Below are positions 25,843-34,376 of a stretch of DNA of 64,000 nt, one piece after another. The stretch's first letter is position 1. The number at the start of each line of letters is the position of its first letter. The stretch is from Qipengyuania atrilutea (GTDB lineage Bacteria; Pseudomonadota; Alphaproteobacteria; Sphingomonadales; Sphingomonadaceae): assembly GCF_013370205.1 (NCBI RefSeq), contig NZ_JABWGV010000003.1, forward strand, positions 62,001 through 126,000, in the 5' to 3' direction. Both the position numbers and the translations under genes were made by a program. The notes beneath the pieces are model-generated. The model searched no databases, was not told the DNA's origin, and saw only the letters and a list, made by a program, of their open reading frames with translations.

Positions 25843-27329
25843 GCGATCCGGTCCTCACGCGTGTCGTAATCGCGGGAGGCGGCACCGCCGGATGGATAGC
25901 GGCATGCGGCCTCGCCCGCCAGCTTGGCCGGTTGGTCGAAGTCACACTGATCGAGAGCGACGCGATACCCACTATCGGCGTCGGCGAAGCGACCATACCC
26001 ACGGCACGCAGCTTTCATGAATATCTGCGGATCGACGAGCGCGCATTCATGGCGGCGACCGGCGCTACCTTCAAACTCGGCATACGGTTCGACGACTGGG
26101 GCGCGCTCGGCGACAGCTATCTGCACAGTTTCGGTAAGTTCGAAATGCGTAACTGGGTGGCCGAATTCCAGCATTTCTGGCTCGAGGGACGCGAGCAGGG
26201 AATCGATGCGCCGATCGGTTCTTACTGCCTCGAACACGAGGCTGCGCTGGCCGGAAAGTTCACGACCGCCGGAAATCCCTCGCCAAGCTATGCCTATCAC
26301 CTCGACGCCGGACGCTACGCCGCATTCCTGCGCGCGATCGCGGAGCGTGACGGGGCGCGGCGCGTCGAAGGCCGCATCGCGGAGGTCGAACAGGACCAAG
26401 AGACCGGCGACATCACCAGCTTGCTACTGGAAGACGGGCAGCGGATCGAAGGCGACCTGTTCATCGACTGCACCGGATTTCGGGCGCTGCTGATCGGACA
26501 GACGCTTGGCGTAGGCTACGACGACTGGAGCGAGTGGCTTCCCACCGACGGCGCATGGGCGGTCCAGACCGAGAACACCGGTGAACCCGCGCCTTACACC
26601 GTCGCAGCGGCGCACGATGCAGGCTGGCGCTGGCGCATTCCGCTGCAGCACCGGACCGGCAACGGTCTGGTCTTCGCGAGCGACTATCTAGAGGCGGATG
26701 CCGCGCGCGAGCGGTTGCTGGAAAACGTCACTGGCGAACTTGTCACCGAGCCGCGTCTGATCCGCTTTACAACCGGCCGGCGGCAGACGATGTGGGCGAA
26801 GAACTGTCTCGCGCTAGGCCTGTCATCGGGTTTCGTCGAGCCGCTCGAATCGACCAGCATCCATCTCATCATGATCGGGGTAACCCGGCTCATTCAGCTC
26901 TTCCCGTTCGGCGGGATGACGCCTGCCCTGCGTGACCGGTGGAACGATCTGGCCGACCGCGAACTGGAACACGTCCGCGATTTCATCATCCTTCACTATC
27001 ACCTGACCCAGCGGACCGATTCTGCGTTTTGGCGCGAGCGCGCGGCCATGGGCATACCGGACAGCCTGAAGGCGCGGATCGAGAACTTCGCCGAGCATGC
27101 GCAGGCATGGCAGGAATCGCTCGACCTGTTTCGGACCGAGAGCTGGCTCTATGTCATGCTGGGGCAAGGCCTGATGCCGCGGGCCTGGCACAAGCTCGCC
27201 AACCTAATGGACAGCGAGCGGCTCGCGCTTACCCTGCAGCAGCAGCGAGAGGCCGTTGCAGCGCAGGTCGCCCGCATGCCTGACCACGGCGCGTTCGTCG
27301 CGTCCTATGCCGGCGACCGCACGAACTGA
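25839..27329 (+). CDS. Flavin-dependent tryptophan-halogenase-like protein
   Basis: FAD enzyme family of 496 residues. The dinucleotide motif is GGGTAGW (residues 13-19), the catalytic lysine of halogenases is present as Lys79 in TFKLGIRF, the W-x-W-x-I-P motif is GWRWRIP near residue 265, and FVEPLESTSIHL carries the conserved glutamate. On sequence it keeps all halogenase hallmarks. Yet its operon (SapC, cupin-8) and the adjacent sugar receptor do not fit a natural-product pathway, so the substrate is probably not free tryptophan; that is inference. Start is GTG at 25839, overlapping the cupin stop. A flavin reductase gene is not in the window. Confidence 0.87.
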   Translation: MSDPVLTRVVIAGGGTAGWIAACGLARQLGRLVEVTLIESDAIPTIGVGEATIPTARSFHEYLRIDERAFMAATGATFKLGIRFDDWGALGDSYLHSFGKFEMRNWVAEFQHFWLEGREQGIDAPIGSYCLEHEAALAGKFTTAGNPSPSYAYHLDAGRYAAFLRAIAERDGARRVEGRIAEVEQDQETGDITSLLLEDGQRIEGDLFIDCTGFRALLIGQTLGVGYDDWSEWLPTDGAWAVQTENTGEPAPYTVAAAHDAGWRWRIPLQHRTGNGLVFASDYLEADAARERLLENVTGELVTEPRLIRFTTGRRQTMWAKNCLALGLSSGFVEPLESTSIHLIMIGVTRLIQLFPFGGMTPALRDRWNDLADRELEHVRDFIILHYHLTQRTDSAFWRERAAMGIPDSLKARIENFAEHAQAWQESLDLFRTESWLYVMLGQGLMPRAWHKLANLMDSERLALTLQQQREAVAAQVARMPDHGAFVASYAGDRTN

Positions 27330-27347
27330 GGACCGGCGCCCGCAGAC

Positions 27348-28682
27348 CTAACCGTGGAGACTGCGCAGGAAGGTGTCCGCCGATGCCTGCAACCGGTTCA
27401 GTTCCTCATCCAGTCGGCTGACCTTCGCCTGCACGTCGCCGATATTCGCCGAGACCCCCTCGGTACGCTGGTTGATCTCGCGGATCGCGTGTGCTGAGAA
27501 CTCTGCGCTTTGCGAGGTTTCGTCGATACACGCGGCAATCGCCTGCACGCTTTTTCCCTGCTCGGCGACCGAGGCCTGAAGGCGCTCCGCAGTTTGCCGC
27601 AGACCGTCGAACTTTTCGCTCATCGACGTGTAGTCGCCGACCGAGCGGTTCGACGAGTCGCTGATCTGCTGCAACTGTGCTCCGATTTCCTGCGTCGCGG
27701 CTTCGGTTTGCGTTGCGAGCACCTTCATCTCGTTTGCCACGACCGAGAAGCCGGCACCGTATTTGCCGGACGATGCTGCCTCGATCAGGGCGTTCAGGGC
27801 GAGTATCTTCGTCTGGTCGGCAATTGAATTGATAGTGCTCACGATCTGGTCGATCGACTTGGTATGCGTCAGCAGGCCGGACGAACTGTCCTTGGCGCGC
27901 TTCGCCGCGTCCGAAAGCTCCGAAAAACTGGCGAAGGCGGTCGATAGCTCGTGCTCGATATTCTCGATCATCGTGCCGAGGCCGCCCGACATGCGGGCAG
28001 CTTCGGACATGGCGGACGAAGTCTGGGTCGAGGCGGTCGCGACGTCGTTCGACAGCGTCAGCAATTCGCGTGCCGCCTTCGCTACGTCCCGCGCTTTCTC
28101 GTTCGCGTTCGCGCTATCCGTAGTGGTGGAAGCGACGATGGCGGATATCGATTGTTCGAAGGTCTGTGCGTTCTTGGCGATTTGATCTCTGAACGCTTCC
28201 TGCTCGAGCGACTGGATAGTCGAGATCATGATGTCGACTTCGAGCGCGGCAATCCGCATGAACGCCTCGACCAGATACCGGCCCTCCTGAATAGACGAGG
28301 CCTCATCGAGAATGATCTGCATCGACATGCAGTGGGTGACGTTGAGGGCGGACAGATGGGCGTAGCTGGGCGCACGCAGCTTGAACTGCAGCGCGCCGAT
28401 CTTCTCGACTCTGCGTATCCATGAATCGTCGATCGGCGGCGTGAACTTGTTGCGGCCGTAGTCGGCAGATTTCTCGATCTGCGAAGACCGCGTGGCGTCA
28501 TCCAGCTTCAGCCCGGCCGCACTCAGAAAGCGGTCCAGATACTCGGTCGCAAGCGAGATGGAATGCGGACGCAGCATGGCGCTGATCCGGGCGAAAGCCT
28601 GCTGGTCTTCCTCGCCGATACGATAAGCGGCGAGCCGCTGCTGGTTGAGCAATTCGGCGGTCGCGATCTTTTCCTGATACAC
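27348..28682 (-). CDS. Globin-coupled-sensor-type soluble chemotaxis transducer with altered heme site
   Basis: Cytoplasmic methyl-accepting protein of 444 residues without transmembrane segments. Residues 1-170 resemble the protoglobin domain of HemAT-like aerotaxis sensors (FARISAMLRPHSISLATEYLDRF; RRVEKIGALQF). Where the family has the proximal heme histidine (IGxxH), this protein has Gln99 (IGALQF). Residues 170-440 are a signalling coiled coil with the hairpin tip DQTKILALNALIEAASSGKYGAGF near residues 285-310. The start is GTG at 28682 behind GGGAGAAG. No che genes are near. Heme binding is doubtful unless another residue (for example His109) serves. Confidence 0.82.
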   Translation of the reverse strand: MYQEKIATAELLNQQRLAAYRIGEEDQQAFARISAMLRPHSISLATEYLDRFLSAAGLKLDDATRSSQIEKSADYGRNKFTPPIDDSWIRRVEKIGALQFKLRAPSYAHLSALNVTHCMSMQIILDEASSIQEGRYLVEAFMRIAALEVDIMISTIQSLEQEAFRDQIAKNAQTFEQSISAIVASTTTDSANANEKARDVAKAARELLTLSNDVATASTQTSSAMSEAARMSGGLGTMIENIEHELSTAFASFSELSDAAKRAKDSSSGLLTHTKSIDQIVSTINSIADQTKILALNALIEAASSGKYGAGFSVVANEMKVLATQTEAATQEIGAQLQQISDSSNRSVGDYTSMSEKFDGLRQTAERLQASVAEQGKSVQAIAACIDETSQSAEFSAHAIREINQRTEGVSANIGDVQAKVSRLDEELNRLQASADTFLRSLHG

Positions 28683-28819
28683 AAGCTTCTCCCGTTAAGT
28701 TGCCGCCTATGCCAAGATGGTTAACTTCCGGTTTCGCTCCGTCCTTCCACAATTGTCTGCCCGAGGGCGCGCGACGGCTTGCCCGCCTTGCGCATTCGCA
28801 ATAACCTCCGTTTCCTCAA

Positions 28820-28830
28820 TAGTCGGACAA
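28820..28830 (-). promoter_or_regulatory. Putative FadR-type GntR operator upstream of the symporter operon
   Basis: On the minus strand this reads TTGTCCGACTA, the same motif as at 11091 and 20667. It lies just upstream of the AGAGGGGG ribosome site of the DUF4212 gene, which is suited to repression. It hints that the symporter operon belongs to the pentose regulon. Confidence 0.5.
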
Positions 28831-28845
28831 AAGAGGGGGCGCGTT

Positions 28846-29130
28846 GTGGAAGAGGACGAAGCAGCGCGGGAGGCTGAGATGCGCGAGCGGCACGATGCAT
28901 ACTGGCGCGAGAACGTGCGATTGCTCATCACGCTCATGTCGATCTGGTTTCTCTGCTCCTTCGGCGCAGGCATCCTGTTTCGGGACTATCTCGACCGGTT
29001 CATGATCGGCGGCTATCCGCTCGGCTTCTGGTTCGCGCAGCAGGGCTCGATCTACGTCTTCATCGGCCTCATCTTCTTCTACGTCTGGAAGATGCGGCGG
29101 ATCGAACGCAAATACGACCTGGACGACTGA
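28846..29130 (+). CDS. DUF4212 small membrane subunit of a sodium:solute symporter
   Basis: Membrane protein of 94 residues with two hydrophobic helices (about residues 25-45 and 58-78) and the family pattern YWRENVRLLITLMSIWF and GFWFAQQGSIYVFI. DUF4212 proteins are almost always encoded directly before a VC_2705-type sodium:solute symporter, as here (six-base gap), and are thought to be its partner. The start is GTG at 28846 behind AGAGGGGG; the longer open frame upstream covers the promoter and operator and is not family-like. Confidence 0.87.
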   Translation: MEEDEAAREAEMRERHDAYWRENVRLLITLMSIWFLCSFGAGILFRDYLDRFMIGGYPLGFWFAQQGSIYVFIGLIFFYVWKMRRIERKYDLDD

Positions 29131-29136
29131 GCGGTC

Positions 29137-30912
29137 ATGGCGACCCAGACCCTGATCTACCTGTTCGTCGGCCTGTCCTTCGCGCTCTACATCGGGATCG
29201 CCCTGTGGAGCCGCGCCGGTTCCACGTCCGAATTCTATGTGGCGGGCGGCGGCGTCAATCCGGTCGTCAACGGTATGGCCACGGCGGCAGACTGGATGAG
29301 CGCAGCAAGCTTCATCTCGATGGCAGGCCTGATCGCCTTCCTCGGCTACGACGGCAGCGTTTACCTGATGGGCTGGACCGGCGGCTACGTGATGCTGGCA
29401 CTTCTGCTGGCCCCGTACCTGCGCAAGTTCGGCCAGTTCACGGTCCCGGATTTCATCGGCACACGATACTATTCTAAAGCCGCGCGCGTGGTCGCGGTCA
29501 TCTGCCTCATCTTCATCAGTTTTACCTATATCGCCGGACAGATGCGCGGCGTGGGCATCGTGTTCAGCCGCTTCCTCGACGTGCAGATCACGCTCGGCAT
29601 CGTCATCGGTATGGGGATTGTCTTCATCTATGCCGTGCTCGGCGGGATGAAAGGCATTACCTATACGCAGGTCGCGCAATATTGCGTGCTGATCTTCGCC
29701 TATATGGTTCCGGCGTTCTTCATCAGCTTCCTAATCACCGGCAATCCCGTGCCGCAGTTTGGACTCGGATCGCAGGTAAACGACGGGAGCGGGCTCTACG
29801 TCTTGCAGAAGCTCGATCTAGTACTTCAGGACCTGGGCTTCGCCGCCTATACGGACGGCTCCAAATCCATGATCGACGTGTTCTGCATCACGCTGGCACT
29901 GATGGTGGGAACCGCCGGCCTTCCGCATGTCATAGTCCGCTTCTTTACCGTGCCGAAAGCGAGCGACGCGCGCAAATCCGCCGGTTGGGCGCTCGTATTC
30001 ATCGCGCTGCTCTATACGACCGCGCCAGCAGTCGGGGCGTTCGCGCGGCTCAACTTCGTCGAGACCGTGGACGGCACGCCGTACGCCGAAGCGCCCGAGT
30101 GGTTCACCAACTGGGAGCGCAACGACCTGATCGCGTTCCAGGACAAGAATGCGGACGGAGTGATGCAGCTCTCTTCGGGAAGCGCCTTTGCCGGCGCGCC
30201 CGAATATACGGGCCGGACCGGAGCATCAGGCGAACGGACCGTGAGCAATGCGCCCGATCCGGCTTCGGCGAACGAGGTCTACGTCGATCAGGACATCATG
30301 GTGCTCGCCAATCCGGAGATCGCGCAGCTTCCCGGCTGGGTGATCGCGCTGGTCGCCGCCGGAGGGCTTGCCGCGGCCCTTTCGACCGCCGCCGGATTGC
30401 TGCTCGTCATATCGAGCAGTGTCAGCCACGATCTGCTGAAATCGACTTTCCGGCCAAACATATCCGAGAAGGGCGAGCTTCTGGCGGCGCGGCTCGCGGC
30501 GACTGCGGCGATCGTCGTGGCGGGCTACCTCGGTATCTATCCGCCCGGCTGGGTCGCGCAAGTGGTCGCCTTCGCCTTCGGCCTCGCTGCGGCGAGCCTG
30601 TTTCCCGCTATCTTCCTCGGCATCTTCTCGAAGCGAATGAACAAGGAAGGTGCGATCGCCGGGATGGTGTGCGGACTCGTTTTCACCTTCGGCTATATCG
30701 CCTACTTCAAGCTCGCCGATCCGGCGGCGAATATCGAGGCGAACTGGCTGTTCGGCATCTCGCCCGAAGGCATCGGCGTGGTCGGAATGGTCATCAACTT
30801 TGTTGTCGCGGCGGCGGTCGCCAAACTGACCGCGGCCCCCCCTGCGGAGGTACGCAAGCTGGTCGATTCCATCCGCGTACCACGCGGAGCCGGCGAAGCG
30901 CGCGGTCATTAA
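29137..30912 (+). CDS. Sodium:solute symporter, VC_2705/ActP-like
   Basis: Inner-membrane symporter of 591 residues in the SSS family, of the branch related to acetate permease ActP. GGVNPVVNGMATAADWMSAASFI and YTQVAQYCVLIFAYM are family blocks, and a later GLAAALSTAAGLLLVISSS is the sodium-site helix with serines. About 13 helices are visible, with a hydrophilic insertion of about 75 residues (310-385) before GWVIALVAAGGLAA, usual for this subfamily. Substrate is probably a small carboxylate; no acs gene is nearby. The operator at 28820 suggests co-regulation with the pentose genes. Confidence 0.88.
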   Translation: MATQTLIYLFVGLSFALYIGIALWSRAGSTSEFYVAGGGVNPVVNGMATAADWMSAASFISMAGLIAFLGYDGSVYLMGWTGGYVMLALLLAPYLRKFGQFTVPDFIGTRYYSKAARVVAVICLIFISFTYIAGQMRGVGIVFSRFLDVQITLGIVIGMGIVFIYAVLGGMKGITYTQVAQYCVLIFAYMVPAFFISFLITGNPVPQFGLGSQVNDGSGLYVLQKLDLVLQDLGFAAYTDGSKSMIDVFCITLALMVGTAGLPHVIVRFFTVPKASDARKSAGWALVFIALLYTTAPAVGAFARLNFVETVDGTPYAEAPEWFTNWERNDLIAFQDKNADGVMQLSSGSAFAGAPEYTGRTGASGERTVSNAPDPASANEVYVDQDIMVLANPEIAQLPGWVIALVAAGGLAAALSTAAGLLLVISSSVSHDLLKSTFRPNISEKGELLAARLAATAAIVVAGYLGIYPPGWVAQVVAFAFGLAAASLFPAIFLGIFSKRMNKEGAIAGMVCGLVFTFGYIAYFKLADPAANIEANWLFGISPEGIGVVGMVINFVVAAAVAKLTAAPPAEVRKLVDSIRVPRGAGEARGH

Positions 30913-30933
30913 AACGCAGGAGAGAAAACCTCC

Positions 30934-32214
30934 ATGAAATTACTTGGACTGGCTTTGGTAGGGGCCTTCACTCTCGCGGGATGTGCAAGCATCCCCGCCG
31001 CGCCCGACGTGCAGAGCGCTTCGTTTTCCCCCGACTGCGCGCGTATCGGCAGTTTCCTCGATAGCGCTGTCGCTCAGGGCCGCACGGTCGGGGCATCGGC
31101 CTTCGTATGGCAGGGCGGACGCGAGGCCTGTTTCGAGAAAGCGGGATACGCATCGCGCGAAGAGAACCGCCCGTTCGCGCGTGATACGCTGGTCCAGATA
31201 TTCTCGATGACGAAGCCGGTAACCGGCGTCGCGCTCATGCAGCTATGGGAACAGGGGCGTTTCGGCCTCGACGATCCGCTTTACTGGTATCTTCCTGAAT
31301 ATGAGGGGCTGAAGGTTGCGACCGGGCTGGACGAAAGCGGCAATCCGGTGCTGCGCGATCCGTCGCGCCCGCCGACCATACGCGATGTGCTGCGCCATAC
31401 CGCGGGTTTTACTTACGGCGGTTCGGACGAACCTGCGGACATCATATGGGAGCGCCCGCAGCCGCTCTCGCCCGACAACACCCTGGCCGAATTCTCCTTA
31501 AAAATGGCGCAGGTTCCGCTGGTCACCGATCCAGGCACGCGCTGGAATTATTCGGCGAGCGTCGACGTCCAGGCGCGGCTGGTCGAGGTCCTGTCCGGCA
31601 TGGCGTTCGCCGACTATGTCGATGCGAACATCTTCACGCCGCTCGGCATGAACGACAGTGGCTGGAAGCGCAGCGAAGCAGACCTCGCCCGGCTTGCGCG
31701 GATCTACATCACCGGTGCAAGCGGAGCGCTTGAGCCGATGCCGCGCGAGGCATGGCTGGAGCCGAACTTCGCCGGCAAACCCATGACGATGGGCGGCTCA
31801 GGGATCGTCACGACCGTGGACGACTACATGCGTTTCGCGCGGATGCTACTGAACGAAGGCGAACTCGGCGACGTGCGCATTCTGAAGCCTGCCACGATCC
31901 GGCTCATGGCAACCAACGTACTCGATCCGAAGATAAATGCGGAGAACCGTTCGTGGCTGCCGAGCAAAGGCACGGGCGGGTTCGGTATCGACTTCTTCGT
32001 GCGCACCGCGCCGCCGCAATCCCCGGAAGAAAACCGCGGGACAGTAGGAGAGTTCTTCTGGGACGGCTTCCCCTCAATGCTCTTCTGGGTCGATCCGGCG
32101 CAGGACATGGCGGTCGTGTTCGCGGCGCAGAAAGTGCCGTTCGACAATCCCCTCCACCACCACTTCCGCGATGCCGTGTACGGTGCGGACTATTCGGGCG
32201 TCGCGCCTGAATGA
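30934..32214 (+). CDS. Serine hydrolase lipoprotein (beta-lactamase/class C-like)
   Basis: Exported lipoprotein of 426 residues; the lipobox TLAGC ends at Cys17. It has the serine-lysine motif SMTK (Ser91, Lys94) and the tyrosine motif YSA in RWNYSASVD near residue 205, plus a late HHHFRDAV region in place of the usual K-T-G. This is the family of class C beta-lactamases, D-amino-peptidases and esterases such as EstB; in unselected genomes most members are esterases or peptidases, so resistance should not be assumed. It follows the symporter by 21 bases. It is the last core gene before the accessory island. Confidence 0.87.
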   Translation: MKLLGLALVGAFTLAGCASIPAAPDVQSASFSPDCARIGSFLDSAVAQGRTVGASAFVWQGGREACFEKAGYASREENRPFARDTLVQIFSMTKPVTGVALMQLWEQGRFGLDDPLYWYLPEYEGLKVATGLDESGNPVLRDPSRPPTIRDVLRHTAGFTYGGSDEPADIIWERPQPLSPDNTLAEFSLKMAQVPLVTDPGTRWNYSASVDVQARLVEVLSGMAFADYVDANIFTPLGMNDSGWKRSEADLARLARIYITGASGALEPMPREAWLEPNFAGKPMTMGGSGIVTTVDDYMRFARMLLNEGELGDVRILKPATIRLMATNVLDPKINAENRSWLPSKGTGGFGIDFFVRTAPPQSPEENRGTVGEFFWDGFPSMLFWVDPAQDMAVVFAAQKVPFDNPLHHHFRDAVYGADYSGVAPE

Positions 32215-32497
32215 GGCTGTGAGCTGTCCTTTGACAGCAAAGATGGACTCAGAACGCCAGAACAAATCGTGATTTGTCAAATTCGAGTGACAAGTGTTTG
32301 GACCGATCCACCCAAATTCTGACAACCCATATGGCTGATAACGCGATCTCAATACGTTAGGTCAAGGTAGTTTCAATTCAGGATATCGCAAAAGCTTGAG
32401 CGGCCCTTAATCCTCAGAAGCTCCGCATTCGACCGACTGTATCACCGCTTTTTTTCTTTGCTAATTGCGAAGAAAAGCAAGTAGCTTTTCAGGCATC
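32215..32497. other. Island left boundary, no gene seen
   Basis: These 283 bases are visibly richer in A and T than the DNA to the left. Apart from the 18-bp repeat and its hairpin, no convincing reading frame, RNA gene or terminal inverted repeat is seen. No copy of the tRNA-Gln 3' end is present here. Confidence 0.5.
32229..32246 (+). repeat. 18-bp direct repeat, left copy
   Basis: CTTTGACAGCAAAGATGG is identical to 54153-54170, so the pair brackets about 21.9 kb of the island. This copy overlaps a small hairpin (GCTGTC, loop CTTT, GACAGC at 32223-32238) just after the serine hydrolase stop. It could be an attachment-site remnant or a chance match. Confidence 0.5.
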
Positions 32498-33295
32498 ATG
32501 AACCGACCGAAACACCTAAATAGCCTCGGTTATGTTGTTACCGGGAGCGCTACAGAGCGCTCATCCGCGCAGGCGATGATCGCATGGGGTGAGAAAGAGA
32601 ACGGGGCGCTGGTGCATATCGACGACGCCGCACCGGGGCTGGCCGATGGGCTTATTTGCGCTTGCGGTGCGCCCCTCGTCGCGCGGAAAGGCAGTGTTCG
32701 GACCAACCATTTCGCCCATAAAGCCGGCACCGTTGAAGCTTGCGAGCAGGCGCAATTGAGGGCACTTTCTAGGTTCGCTCGTAGAACCCTACTTGAAGTT
32801 GGAAAGCTTACTTTACCGTCCATACAGGGACGGCGATTGACCACTACAGTCGACGAAATCCGCGAAGAGATAATCGGGCGATGCGCCGGCTTATGGGTCA
32901 CGACCGTGAAGGGCGAAAAACGCGGCGAGATTGCGGTCTTGTTCTTTGTCAAACGTGGTCAGAAATCAGCTTTCGAAGTACAATTCAGGGCGTTGCAGAA
33001 GTCTGCGATGGTGATCGATTTAACTGCCTTCCGGAATTGTCGAGATCCCGAAATTGCCTTTGCTATAGCGACCGCAGAGGACAGCGATTGGATTTACAAT
33101 GCGCGGCACCCGAACTGGAGAGAGCGAAGCGGACCGAGAAGCATCTTTCGGCAAAAATCTCACTCCGCAGGCACCCAAATCACGGCACCCACTTCGCAAA
33201 CTAAACTGAAGTCTGCGATAACGGAAGAGGAATGGCAAACTCTTCATTATACCGAGCTGCGTCGGCGCGTATTCGGTTGGACTGACAAGAAATGA
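32498..33295 (+). CDS. CoiA-like competence/nuclease-family protein
   Basis: Protein of 265 residues. Its N-terminal third has a Cys-x-Cys element followed by a basic segment and His-Phe-Ala-His (LICACGAPLVARKG, then NHFAHK), the zinc-ribbon-like start of CoiA-type proteins. The middle, with EIAVLFFVKRGQKSAFEVQF, could be the degenerate restriction-endonuclease-like core expected in CoiA proteins. Competence is not implied; such proteins are common in islands. The start is ATG at 32498; a longer frame from TTG at 32465 lacks a ribosome site. Codon use is less GC-biased than core genes. Assignment is moderate. Confidence 0.55.
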   Translation: MNRPKHLNSLGYVVTGSATERSSAQAMIAWGEKENGALVHIDDAAPGLADGLICACGAPLVARKGSVRTNHFAHKAGTVEACEQAQLRALSRFARRTLLEVGKLTLPSIQGRRLTTTVDEIREEIIGRCAGLWVTTVKGEKRGEIAVLFFVKRGQKSAFEVQFRALQKSAMVIDLTAFRNCRDPEIAFAIATAEDSDWIYNARHPNWRERSGPRSIFRQKSHSAGTQITAPTSQTKLKSAITEEEWQTLHYTELRRRVFGWTDKK

Positions 33296-33626
33296 CGCAT
33301 AATACTATTTTATGGAATACCTACTTGGGAATTCCGACATGATCGTAATCGGATCCGCGGTAGTGACCAAAGCGGTTCGATATGATGTCGCCATCGGCGA
33401 TCTAACTGCCTTAGCGAGGCCTCTCTTCTGCGCTTTGGAGCTTTGGGCTACCTGAAGTAGCAGATCCTACGCTGGCTCAGTTCGTTTTTGTTCGGACCTT
33501 AGAACAAGCTTCCTTTCTGCGTTTCTGCGGCTATAATTTTTACGAACCTTTCGCCTGCTCGACTGCATCGCCACCTGGCCCCGCGGTCAGCGGGATTGTT
33601 GTATGCAACTGAAAGGTTCTATTCTT
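33296..33626. other. AT-rich intergenic stretch, no gene seen
   Basis: About 330 bases between the CoiA-like and antitoxin-like genes. No open frame of coding character, no tRNA and no clear repeat was found. TATAATTTTT near 33532 resembles a -10 box that could serve the antitoxin-like gene. Confidence 0.4.
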
Positions 33627-33911
33627 ATGAGACCACATGCATGTTTTCGCATCTCGGTCGACGAGCTCAAGCAGGATGTAGGCAAATACCTTGAGCTGGC
33701 AAAGACGCGGACTTTCGAGATCTTCCACAACGGCGAAGTAGACGTGATGCTCGTCCGCGTCTCTGCAATTCCTGACTGGGACGCGCGGCTGCAGAAGAGC
33801 GTCCGGACCGACTTGTTGACGGTGGAGGAATGGGAAACCTTTATGAAGCCGCCCGAAGACCTCAGCCATCTGCCGGATAGCTATGACGATTGGACCGGCG
33901 AGGCAGACTGA
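33627..33911 (+). CDS. Phd/YefM-like orphan antitoxin
   Basis: Small protein of 94 residues from ATG 33627 (an upstream in-frame ATG at 33603 would add eight residues). ISVDELKQDVGKYLELA followed by FEIFHNGEVDVMLVRVS matches the Phd/YefM DNA-binding domain: a helix, then a beta hairpin with N-G-x. The acidic C-terminus (PEDLSHLPDSYDDW) is where Phd proteins bind their toxin. No toxin gene (Doc, YoeB or PIN type) follows; the next 460 bases have no convincing gene. It may be a stranded antitoxin or a regulator of other genes. Confidence 0.55.
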   Translation: MRPHACFRISVDELKQDVGKYLELAKTRTFEIFHNGEVDVMLVRVSAIPDWDARLQKSVRTDLLTVEEWETFMKPPEDLSHLPDSYDDWTGEAD

Positions 33912-34376
33912 ATTGCGCGTCGGCTATTGCACAGCTCGTGATGACCATTGGCAAGGGGCAGCGTTGCTTTCCAATCGTGTACATTTCCGGAATTAGCGTG
34001 ATTGCCCGTAAGCTATCGTCCGTTCGAGCCCAAACGGATGGCAGCTACGCGCCCTCGTTTCCGTCGTTCAATTGCTCAAGTTTACCACCTCAAACTGCCG
34101 ATGAATGAGACCAGTTTTGACCAGCGCTATTTTCGGCTGCGCATTTCGGTTATGGTTTTGGGGTGCCCCTAATCCTGACTCTCGAACAGCAACGCCGTGC
34201 GGCCGAAGCTGCACGCAATGTCGGTGGATATGACCGGCTTGCAGAACTTGAACGACAGCGTCGCGATGCACTTATCAAGTGGCGACGTGAGGTCCCATGC
34301 GCCGTCCACTCCATCGTCATTCCTTGCGATGATCAGCGACCTGCTTCCGACCGCCGACAGATGAAAAAATAAGGCT
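33912..34376. other. Intergenic region with one doubtful small frame
   Basis: No well supported gene. A 69-codon frame on the plus strand (34163-34372, GTG start) begins with a charged helical pattern, LTLEQQRRAAEAARNVGG then RLAELERQRR, which looks like protein, but its second half does not, and the opposite strand is also open. It could be the remnant of a gene truncated by island rearrangement. Confidence 0.35.

Noticed and set aside
30934-32214. Antibiotic-resistance beta-lactamase
   Set aside because: SxxK and Tyr motifs are those of the broad serine hydrolase family; the K-T-G triad is not clear, so a resistance role is not supported.
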